Shown here: one piece after another, positions 50,701-61,863 of the stretch
Numbering within the stretch: the first letter of the stretch is position 1
How the letters are laid out: the number at the start of each line of letters is the position of its first letter
NCBI GenBank assembly: GCA_963457665.1
Contig: OY735236.1
Coordinates: 42,834,142 to 42,898,141 of the forward strand
Source: Thysanoteuthis rhombus
Lineage: Eukaryota; Mollusca; Cephalopoda; Oegopsida; Thysanoteuthidae
DNA length: 64,000 bases
Direction of reading: 5' to 3'
Notes under the pieces: generated by a model
What the model was told of the DNA's origin: nothing
Databases searched by the model: none
What the model saw: the letters and a program-made list of their open reading frames with translations, nothing else
Position numbers and translations under genes: made by a program

Positions 50701-53274
50701 TTCCATCAAATTGGGCTGAGTCGAAAAATACATCAAATCGATCCAATCCAATGGTACTGTTGCAATCAGCACATCAAACTACGCCAGAAAAAGCCATAAA
50801 ATCGATAGGTAAAAATGACATTCAAAAGACCATTTTTGATGGCTTACTGATGTGTGCGGTAAAAATGCATTTTCGGTCAATATTGGCTATTTCCATCAAA
50901 TTGGGCTGAGTCGAAGAATACATCAAATCCACCCGATCCAATGGTACCGTTGCAATCAGCACGTCAAACTACGCCAGAAAAAGCCATAAAATCGATAGGT
51001 AAAAATGACATTCAAAAGACCATTTTTGATGGCTCTCTTATGGAAGTGCCTTCTCGACCAATAGCGGCTTTTTCCATCAAATTGGGCTGAGTCGAAAAAT
51101 ACATCAAATCCACCCGATCCAATGGTACCGTTGCAATAAGCACGTCAAACTACGCCAGAAAAAGCCATAAAATCAATAAGTAAGAATGACAGTCAAAAGA
51201 CCATTTTTGATGGCTCCCTTATGGAAGTGCCTTCTCGACCAATAGCAGTTTTCTCCATCAAATTGGACTGAGTGGAAAAATACATCAAATCCACCCGATC
51301 CGATGGTACCGTTGCAATCAGCACGTCAAACTACGCCAGAAAAAGCCATAAAATCGATAGGTAAAAATGACATTCAAAAGACCATTTTTGATGGCTCCCT
51401 TATGGAAGTGCCTTCTCGACCAATAGCGGCTTTTTCCATCAAATTGGGCTGAGTCGAAAAATACATCAAATCCACCCGATCCAATGGTACCAGTGCAATC
51501 AGCACGTCAAACTACGCCAGAGAAAGCCATAAAATCGATAGGTAAAAATGACATTCAAAAGACCATTTCTGATGGCTCTCTTATGGAAGTGCCTTCTCGA
51601 CCAATAGCGGCTTTTTCCATCAAATTGGGCTGAGTCGAAAGATACATCAAATCCATCCAATCCAATGGTACCGTTGCAATCAGCACGTCAAACTACGCCA
51701 GAAAAAGCCATAAAATCGATAGGTAAAAATGACATTCAAAAGACCATTTTTGACGGCTTACTGATGTGTGCGGTAAAAATGCATTTTCGGTCAATATTGA
51801 CTTTTTCAATCAAATTAGGCTGAGTCGAATAATACATCAAATCCACCCGATCCAATGGTACTTTTGCAATCAGCACGTCAAATTACGCCAGAAAAAGCCA
51901 TAAAATCGATAGGTAAAAATGACATTCAAAAGACCATTTTTGACGGCTTACTGATGTGTGCGGTAGAAATGCATTTTTGGTCAATATTGACTTTTCCCAT
52001 CAAATTGGGCTGAGTCGAAAAATACATCAAATCCACCCGATCCAATGGTACCGTTGCAATCAGCACGTCAAACTACGCCAGAAAAAGCCATAAAATCGAT
52101 GGGTAAAAATGACATTCAAAAGACCATTTTTGATGGCTCCCTTATGGAAGTGCCTTCTCGACCAATAGCAGCTTTTTCCATCAAATTGGGCTGAGTCGAA
52201 AAATACATCAAATCCACCCAATCTAATGGTACCGTTGCAATCAGCACGTCAAACTACGCCAGAAAAAGCCATAAAATCAATAGGTAAAAATGACATTCAA
52301 AAGACAATTTTTGATGGCTCCCTTATGGAAGTGCCTTCTCGACCAATAGCGGCTTTTTCCATCAAATTGGGCTGAGTCGAAAAATACATCAAATCCACCC
52401 GATCCAATGGTACCGTTGCAATCAGCACGTCAAACTACGCCAGAAAAAGCCATAAAATCGATAGGTAAAAATGACATTCAAAAGACCATTTTTGATGGCT
52501 CCCTTATGGAAGTGCCTTCTCGACCAATAGCGGCTTTTTCCATCAAATTGGGCTGAGTCGAAAAATACATCAAATCCACCCGATCCAATGGTACCGTTGC
52601 AATCAGCACGTCAAACTACGCCAGAAAAAGCCATAAAATCGATAGGTAAAAATGACATTCAAAAGACCACTTTTGATGGCTCCCTTATGGAAGTGCCTTC
52701 TCGACCAATAGCGGCTTTTTCCATCAAATTGGGCTGAGTCGAAAAATACATCAAATACACCCGATCCAATGGTACCGTTGCAATCAGCACGTCAAACTAC
52801 GCCAGAAAAAGCCATAAAATCGATAGATAAAAATGACATTCAAATGACCATTTTTGATGGCTCCCTTATGGAAGTGCTTTCTCGACCAATAGCGGCTTTT
52901 TCCATCAAATTGGGCTGAGTCAAAAATACATCAAATCCACCCGATCCAATGGTACCGTTGCAATCAGCACGTCAAACTACGCCAGAAAAAGCCATAAAAT
53001 CGATAGGTAAAAATGACATTCAAAAGACCATTTTTGATGGCTCCCTTATGGAAGTGCCTTCTCGACCAATAGCAGCTTTTTCCATCAAATTGGGCTGAGT
53101 CGAAAAATACATCAAATCCACCCAATCTAATGGTACCGTTGCAATCAGCACGTCAAACTACGCCAGAAAAAGCCATAAAATCAATAGGTAAAAATGACAT
53201 TCAAAAGACAATTTTTGATGGCTCCCTTATGGAAGTGCCTTCTCGACCAATAGCGGCTTTTTCCATCAAATTGG
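47785..53274 (+). repeat. Satellite segment linking the 4.5-kb duplication and the 53.6-kb HOR relative
   Basis: Thirty units. B units start at 47785, 48880, 49612, 49802, 50715 (B'), 51629 and 51819; A-s at 51086. Units 48880-50352 (TTTTACCATC, GCCCTAAAATC, TTATGGATGTGCC, AAAACACC, B, B with AACATC, CTTATTG, ATCAATAGG) match 53275-54748. Units 52009/52190 and 52914/53094 are duplicates carrying CACCCAATCTAATGG and AGACAATTTTT. Four units have a single-base loss or variant near 49440, 50120, 52920 and 49600 (TCACATTGG). No gene is present. Confidence 0.91.
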
Positions 53275-56024
53275 GCTGAGTCGAAAAATACATCAAATCC
53301 ACCCGATCCAATGGTACCGTTGCAATCAGCACGTCAAACTACGCCAGAAAAAGCCATAAAATCGATAGGTAAAAATGACATTCAAAAGACCATTTTTGAC
53401 GGCTTACTGATGTGTGCGGTAGAAATGCATTTTCGGTCAATATTGACTTTTACCATCAAATTGGGCTGAGTTGAAAAATACATCAAATCCACCCGATCCA
53501 ATGGTACTTTTGCAATCAGCACGTCAAACTACGCCAGAAAAGCCCTAAAATCGATAGGTAAAAATGACATTCAAAAGACCATTTTTGATGGCTCCCTTAT
53601 GGAAGTGCCTTCTCGACCAATAGCGGCTTTTTCCATCAAATTGGGCTGAGTCGAAAAATACATCAAATCCACCCGATCCAATGGTACCGTTGCAATCAGC
53701 ACGTCAAACTACGCCAGAAAAAGCCATAAAATCGATAGGTAAAAATGACATTCAAAAGACCATTTTTGATGGCTCCCTTATGGATGTGCCTTCTCGACCA
53801 ATAGCGGCTTTTTCCATCAAATTTGGCTGAGTCGAAAAATACATCAAATCCACCCGATCCAATGGTACCGTTGCAATCAGCACGTCAAACTACGCCAGAA
53901 AAAGCCATAAAATCGATGGGTAAAAATGAAATTCAAAACACCATTTTTGATGGCTCCCTTATGGAAGTGCCTTCTCGACCAATAGCGGCTTTTTCCATCA
54001 AATTGGGCTGAGTCGAAAAATACATCAAATCCACCCGATCCAATGGTACCGTTGCAATCAGCACGTCAAACTACGCCAGAAAAAGCCATAAAATCGATAG
54101 GTAAAAATGACATTCAAAAGACCATTTTTGACGGCTTACTGATGTGTGCAGTAAAAATGCATTTTCGGTCAATATTGACTTTTTCAATCAAATTAGGCTG
54201 AGTCGAATAATACATCAAATCCACCCGATCCAATGGTACTTTTGCAATCAGCACGTCAAATTACGCCAGAAAATGCCATAAAATCGATAGGTAAAAATGA
54301 CATTCAAAACATCATTTTTGACGGCTTACTGATGTGTGCGGTAAAAATGCATTTTCGGTCAATATTGACTTTTCCCATCAAATTGGGCTGAGTCGAATAA
54401 TACATCAAATCCACCCGATCCAATGGTACCGTTGCAATCAGCACGTCAAACTACGCCAGAAAAAGCCATAAAATCGATAGGTAAAAATGACATTCAAATG
54501 ACCATTTTTGATGGTTCCCTTATTGAAGTGCCTTCTCGACCAATAGCAGCTTTTTCCATCAAATTGGGCTGAGTCGAAAAATACATCAAATCCACCCGAT
54601 CCAATGGTACCGTTGCAATCAGCACGTCAAACTACGCCAGAAAAAGCCATAAAATCGATAGGTAAAAATGACATTCAAAAGACCATTTTTGATGGCTCCC
54701 TTATGGAAGTGCCTTCTCGACCAATAGCGGCTTTTTCCATCAAATTGGGCTGAGTCGAAAAATACATCAAATCCACCCGATCCAATGGTACCGTTGCAAT
54801 CAGCACGTCAAACTACGCCAGAAAAAGCCATAAAATCGATAGGTAAAAATGACATTCAAAAGACCACTTTTGATGGCTCCCTTATGGAAGTGCCTTCTCG
54901 ACCAATAGCGGCTTTTTCCATCAAATTGGGCTGAGTCGAAAAATACATCAAATACACCCGATCCAATGGTACCGTTGCAATCAGCACGTCAAACTACGCC
55001 AGAAAAAGCCATAAAATCGATAGATAAAAATGACATTCAAAAGACCATTTTTGATGGCTCCCTTATGGAAGTGCCTTCTCGACCAATAGCGGCTTTTTCC
55101 ATCAAATTGGGCTGAGTCGAAAAATACATCAAATCCACCCGATCCAATGGTACCGTTGCAATCAGCACGTCAAACTACGCCAGAAAAAGCCATGAAATCG
55201 ATAGGTAAAAATGACATTCAAAAGACCATTTTTGATGGCTCCCTTATGGAAGTGCCTTCTCGACCAATAGCGGCTTTTTCCATCAAATTGGGCTGAGTCG
55301 AAAAATACATCAAATCCACCCGATCCAATGGTACCGTTGCAATCAGCACGTCAAACTACGCCAGAAAAAGCCATAAAATCGATAGGTAAAAATGACATTC
55401 AAAAGACCATTTTTGACAGCTTACTGATGTGTGCGGTAAAAATGCATTTTCGGTCAATATTGACTGTTCCCATCAAATTAGGCTGAGTCGAATAATACAT
55501 CAAATCCACCCGATCCAATGGTACCGTTGCAATCAGCACGTCAAACTACGCCAGAAAAAGCCATAAAATCGATAGGTAAAAATGACATTCAAATGACCAT
55601 TTTTGATGGCTCCCTTATGGAAGTGCTTTCTCGACCAATAGCTGCTTTTCCCATCAAATTGGGCTGAGTCGAAAAATACATCAAATCCACCCGATCCAAT
55701 GGTACCGTTGCAATCAGCACGTCAAACTACGCCAGAAAAAGCCATAAAATCAATAGGTAAAAATGACATTCAAAAGACCATTTTTGATGGCTCCCTTATG
55801 GAAGTGCCTTCTCGACCAATAGCGGCTTTTTCCATCAAATTGGGCTGAGTCGAAAAATACATCAAATCCACCCGATCCAATGGTACCGTTGCAATCAGCA
55901 CGTCAAACTACGCCAGAAAAAGCCATAAAATCAATAGGTAAAAATGACATTCAAAAGACCATTTTTGAAGGCTCCCTTATGGAAGTGCCTTCTCGACCAA
56001 TAGCGGCTTTTTCCATCAAATTGG
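53275..56024 (+). repeat. Shortened relative of the 15-monomer HOR
   Basis: Units from 53645 to 56024 (13 units, 2380 bp) follow the order of 8391-11140: TTATGGATGTGCC, AAAACACC, B, B with AACATCATT, GGTTCCCTTATTG, CACTTTTGATGG, CAAATACACCC, B with GACAGCTTAC, GTGCTTTCTCG and TTTTGAAGGC. Two units are missing. The unit at 54930 starts with the CAAATACACCC that marks a B unit in the reference copies but ends as type A with GATAGATAAAAATG. This implies a deletion by unequal exchange inside a unit. B units are at 53275, 54007, 54197 and 55292. Confidence 0.9.
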
Positions 56025-58569
56025 GCTGAGTCGAAAAATACATCAAATCCACCCGATCCAATGGTACCGTTGCAATCAGCACGTCAAACTACGCCAGAAA
56101 AAGCCATAAAATCGATAGGTAAAAATGACATTCAAAAGACCACTTTTGATGGCTCCCTTATGGAAGTGCCTTCTCGACCAATAGCGGCTTTTCCCATCAA
56201 ATTGGGCTGAGTCGAAAAATACATCAAATCCACCCGATCCAATGGTACCGTTGCAATCAGCACGTTAAACTACGCCAGAAAAAGCCATAAAATCGATAGG
56301 TAAAAATGACATTCAAAAGACCATTTTTGATGGCTCCCTTATGGAAGTGCCTTCTCGACCAATAGCGGCTTTTTCCATCAAATTGGCTGAGTCGAAAAAT
56401 ACATCAAATCCACCCGATCCAATGGTACCGTTGCAATCAGCACGTCAAACTACGCCAGAAAAAGCCATAAAATCGATAGGTAAAAATGACATTCAAAAGA
56501 CCATTTTTGATGGCTCCCTTATGGAAGTGCCTTCTCGACCAATAGCGGCTTTTTCCATCAAATTGGGCTGAGTCGAAAAATACATCAAATCCACCCGATC
56601 CAATGGTACCGTTGCAATCAGCACGTCAAACTACGCCAGAAAAAGCCATAAAATCGATAGGTAAAAATGACATTCAAAAGACCATTTTTGATGGCTCCTT
56701 ATGGAAGTGCCTTCTCGACCAATAGCGCTTTTTCTATCAAATTGGCTGAGTCGAAAAATACATCAAATCCACCCGATCCAATGGTACCGTTGCAATCAGC
56801 ACGTCAAACTACGCCAGAAAAAGCCATAAAATCGATAGGTAAAAATGACATTCAAAAGACCATTTTTGATGGCTCCCTTATGGAAGTGCCTTCTCGACCA
56901 ATAGCAGCTTTATCCATCAAATTGGGCTGAGTCGAAAAATACATCAAATCCACCCGATCCAATGGTACCGTTGCAATCAGCACGTCAAACTACGCCAGAA
57001 AAAGCCATAAAATCGATAGGTAAAAATGACATTCAAAAGACCATTTTGATGGCTCCCTTATGGAAGTGCCTTCTCGACCAATAGCGGCTTTTTCCATCAA
57101 ATTGGGCTGAGTCGAAAAATACATCAAATCCACCCGATCCAATGGTACTGTTGCAATCAGCACATCAAACTACGCCAGAAAAAGCCATAAAATCGATAGG
57201 TAAAAATGAAATTCAAAAGACCATTTTTGACGGCTTACTGATGTGTGCAGTAGAAATGCATTTTTTGTCAATATTGACTTTTCCCATCAAATTGGGCTGA
57301 GTCGAAAAATACATCAAATCCACCCGATCCAATGGTACCGTTGCAATCAGCATGTCAAAAAACTCCAGAAAAAGCCATAAATCGATAGGTAAAAATGACA
57401 TTCAAAAGACCATTTTTGATGGCTTACTGATGTGTGCAGTAAAAATGCATTTTCGGTCAATATTGGTTATTTCCATCAAATTGGGTTGAGTCGAAGAATA
57501 CATCAAATCCACCCGATCCAATGGTACCGTTGCAATCAGCACGTCAAACTACGCCAGAAAAAGCCATAAAATCGATAGGTAAAAATGACATTGAAAAGAC
57601 CATTTTTGATGGCTCCCTTATGGAAGTGCCTTCTCGACCAATAGCAGCTTTTTCCATCAAATTGGGCTGAGTCGAAAAATACATCAATTCCACCCGATCC
57701 AATGGTACCGTTGCAATCAGCACGTCAAACTACACCAGAAAAAGCCATAAAATCGATAGGTAAAAATGACATTCAAAAGACCATTTTTGATGGCTCCCTT
57801 ATGGAAGTGCCTTCTCGACCAATAGCAACTTTTTCCAGCAAATTGGGCTGAGTCGAAAAATACATTAAATCCACCCGATCCAATGGTACTGTTGCAATCA
57901 GCACGTCGAAATGCGCCAAAAAAGCCATAAAATCGATAGGTAAAAATGACATTCAAAAGACCATTTTTGATGGCTCCCTTATGGAAGTGCCTTCTCGACC
58001 AATAGCGGCTTTTTCCATCAAATTGGGCTGAGTCGAAAAATACATCAAATCCACCCGATCCAATGGTACTGTTGCAATCAGCACGTCAAACTACGCCAGA
58101 AAAAGCCATAAAATCGATAGGTAAAAATGACATTGAAAAGACCATTTTTGATGGCTCCTTTATGGAAGTGCCTTCTCGACCAATAGCGGCTTTTTCCATC
58201 AAATTGGGCTGAGTCGAAAAATACATCAAATCCACCCGATCCAATGGTACCGTTGCAATCAGCACGTTAAACTACGCCAGAAAAAGCCATAAAATCGATA
58301 GGTAAAAATGACATTCAAATTACCATTTTTGATGGCTCCCTTCATGAAGTGCATTATCGACCAATAGTGGCTTTTTCCTTCAAATTGGGCTGAGTCGACA
58401 AATACATCAAATCCACCCGATCCAATGGTACCGTTGCAATAAGCACGTCAAACTACGCCAGAAAAAGCCATAAAATCAATAAGTAAGAATGACAGTCAAA
58501 AGACCATTTTTGATGGCTCCCTTATGGAAGTGCCTTCTCGACCAATAGCAGTTTTCTCTATCAAATTGG
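56025..58569 (+). repeat. Second indel-dense satellite segment
   Basis: Fourteen units, with B at 57106 and 57296; A-c at 58208 and A-s at 58389. Short units are 56206 (180), 56567 (178, three separate one-base losses in GGCTCCTTATGG, AGCGCTTTTTC and AATTGGCTG), 56926 (180), 57296 (189, GCCATAAATCG) and 57847 (180, GCGCCAAAAAAGCC). The marker content (CATTTTTTGTC, CATGTCAAAAAAC, ATTGAAAAG, CAGCAAATTGG) is that of the other indel-dense segment at 16270-18292. Confidence 0.9.
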
Positions 58570-61500
58570 ACTGAGTGGAAAAATACATCAAATCCACCCG
58601 ATCCAATGGTACCGTTGCAATCAGCACGTCAAACTACGCCAGAAAAAGCCATAAAATCGATAGGTAAAAATGACATTCAAATGACCATTTTTGATGGCTC
58701 CCTTATGGAAGTGCTTTCTCGACCAATAGCAGCTTTTTCCATCAAATTGGGCTGAGTCGAAAAATACATCAAATCCACCCGATCCAATGGTACCGTTGCA
58801 ATCAGCACGTCAAACTACGCCAGAAAAAGCCATAAAATCGATAGGTAAAAATGACATTCAAAAGACCATTTTTGATGGCTCCCTTATGGAAGTGCCTTCT
58901 CGACCAATAGCAGCTTTTTCCATCAAATTGGGCTGAGTCGAAAAATACATCAAATCCACCCGATCCAATGGTACTGTTGCAATCAGCACGTCAAACTACG
59001 CCAGAAAAAGCCATAAAATCAATAGGTAAAAATGACATTCAAAAGACCATTTTTGATGGCTCCCTTATGGAAGTGCCTTCTCGACCAATAGCGGCTTTTT
59101 CCATCAAATTGGGCTGAGTCGAAAAATACATCAAATCCACCCGATCCAATGGTACCGTTGCAATCAGCACGTCAAACTACGCCAGAAAAAGCCATAAAAT
59201 CGATAGGTAAAAATGACATTCAAAAGACCATTTTTGACGGCTTACTGATGTGTGCGGTAAAAATGCATTTTCGGTCAATATTGACTTTTTCAATCAAATT
59301 AGGCTGAGTCGAATAATACATCAAATCCACCCGATCCAATGGTACTTTTGCAATCAGCACGTCAAATTACGCCAGAAAAAGCCATAAAATCGATAGGTAA
59401 AAATGACATTCAAAAGACCATTTTTGACGGCTTACTGATGTGTGCGGTAAAAATGCATTTTCGGTCAATATTGACTTTTCCCATCAAATTAGGCTGAGTC
59501 AAATAATACATCAAATCCACCCGATCCAATGGTACCGTTGCAATCAGCACGTCAAACTACGCCAGAAAAAGCCATAAAATCGATAGGTAAAAATGACATT
59601 CAAATGACCATTTTTGATGGCTTCCTTATGGAAGTGCTTTCTCGACCAATAGCAGCTTTTTCCATCAAATTGGGCTGAGTCGAAAAATACATCAAATCCA
59701 CCCGATCCAATGGTACCGTTGCAATCAGCACGTCAAACAACGCCAGAAAAAGCCATAAAATCGATAGGTAAAAATGACATTCAAAAGACCATTTTTGATG
59801 GCTCCCTTATGGAAGTGCCTTCTCGACCAATAGCAGCTTTTTCCATCAAATTGGGCTGAGTCGAAAAATACATCAAATCCACCCGATCCAATGGTACCGT
59901 TGCAATCAGCACGTCAAACTACGCCAGAAAAAGCCATAAAATCAATAGGTAAAAATGACATTCAAAAGACCATTTTTGATGGCTCCCTTATGGAAGTGCC
60001 TTCTCGACCAATAGCGGCTTCTTCCATCAAATTGGGCTGAGTCGAATAATACATCAAATCCACCCGATCCAATGGTACCGTTGCAATCAGCACGTCAAAC
60101 TACGCCAGAAAAAGCCATAAAATCGATAGGTAAAAATGACATTCAAAAGACCATTTTTGATGGCTCCCTTATGGAAGTGCCTTCTCGACCAATAGCGGCT
60201 TTTTCCATCAAATTGGGCTGAGTCGAAAAATACATCAAATCCACCCGATCCAATGGTACCGTTGCAATCAGCACGTCAAACTACGCCAGAAAAAGCCATA
60301 AAATCGAAAGGTAAAAATGACATTCAAAAGACCATTTTTGATGGCTCCCTTATGGAAGTGCCTTCTCGACCAATAGCAGCTTTTTCCATCAAATTGGGCT
60401 GAGTCGAAAAATACATCAAATCCACCCGATCCAATGGTACTGTTGCAATCAGCACGTCAAACTACGCCAGAAAAAGCCATAAAATCAATAGGTAAAAATG
60501 ACATTCAAAAGACCATTTTTGATGGCTCCCTTATGGAAGTGCCTTCTCGACCAATAGCGGCTTTTTCCATCAAATTGGGCTGAGTCGAAAAATACATCAA
60601 ATCCACCCGATCCAATGGTACCGTTGCAATCAGCACGTCAAACTACGCCAGAAAAAGCCATAAAATCGATAGGTAAAAATGACATTCAAAAGACCATTTT
60701 TGACGGCTTACTGATGTGTGCGGTAAAAATGCATTTTCGGTCAATATTGACTTTTTCAATCAAATTAGGCTGAGTCGAATAATACATCAAATCCACCCGA
60801 TCCAATGGTACTTTTGCAATCAGCACGTCAAATTACGCCAGAAAAAGCCATAAAATCGATAGGTAAAAATGACATTCAAAAGACCATTTTTGACGGCTTA
60901 CTGATGTGTGCGGTAAAAATGCATTTTCGGTCAATATTGACTTTTCCCATCAAATTAGGCTGAGTCAAATAATACATCAAATCCACCCGATCCAATGGTA
61001 CCGTTGCAATCAGCACGTCAAACTACGCCAGAAAAAGCCATAAAATCGATAGGTAAAAATGACATTCAAATGACCATTTTTGATGGCTTCCTTATGGAAG
61101 TGCTTTCTCGACCAATAGCAGCTTTTTCCATCAAATTGGGCTGAGTCGAAAAATACATCAAATCCACCCGATCCAATGGTACCGTTGCAATCAGCACGTC
61201 AAACAACGCCAGAAAAAGCCATAAAATCGATAGGTAAAAATGACATTCAAAAGACCATTTTTGATGGCTCCCTTATGGAAGTGCCTTCTCGACCAATAGC
61301 AGCTTTTTCCATCAAATTGGGCTGAGTCGAAAAATACATCAAATCCACCCGATCCAATGGTACCGTTGCAATCAGCACGTCAAACTACGCCAGAAAAAGC
61401 CATAAAATCAATAGGTAAAAATGACATTCAAAAGACCATTTTTGATGGCTCCCTTATGGAAGTGCCTTCTCGACCAATAGCGGCTTTTTCCATCAAATTG

Positions 61501-61863
61501 GGCTGAGTCGAAAAATACATCAAATCCACCCGATCCAATGGTACCGTTGCAATCAGCACGTCAAACTACGCCAGAAAAAGCCATAAAATCGATAGGTAAA
61601 AATGACATTCAAAAGACCATTTTTGATGGCTCCCTTATGGAAGTGCCTTCTCGACCAATAGCGGCTTTTTCCATCAAATTGGGCTGAGTCGAAAAATACA
61701 TCAAATCCACCCGATCCAATGGTACCGTTGCAATCAGCACGTCAAACTACGCCAGAAAAAGCCATAAAATCGATAGGTAAAAATGACATTCAAAAGACCA
61801 TTTTTGATGGCTCCCTTATGGAAGTGCCTTCTCGACCAATAGCGGCTTTTTCCATCAAATTGG
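58570..61863 (+). repeat. 8-monomer higher-order repeat, two tandem copies (1466 bp each)
   Basis: After two A units (58570, 58751), copy 1 is 58932-60397 and copy 2 is 60398-61863. B pairs are at 59113/59303 and 60579/60769. Order: A (ACTGTTGC, ATCAATAGG), B, B (ACTTTTGC, AAATTACG), A (GAGTCAAATAATAC, GGCTTCCTTATGG, GTGCTTTCTCG), A (AAACAACGCC), A (ATCAATAGG), A, A. The first six units look almost identical. The sixth differs by GCTTCTTCC versus GCTTTTTCC, and the last two are less similar. Confidence 0.92.
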
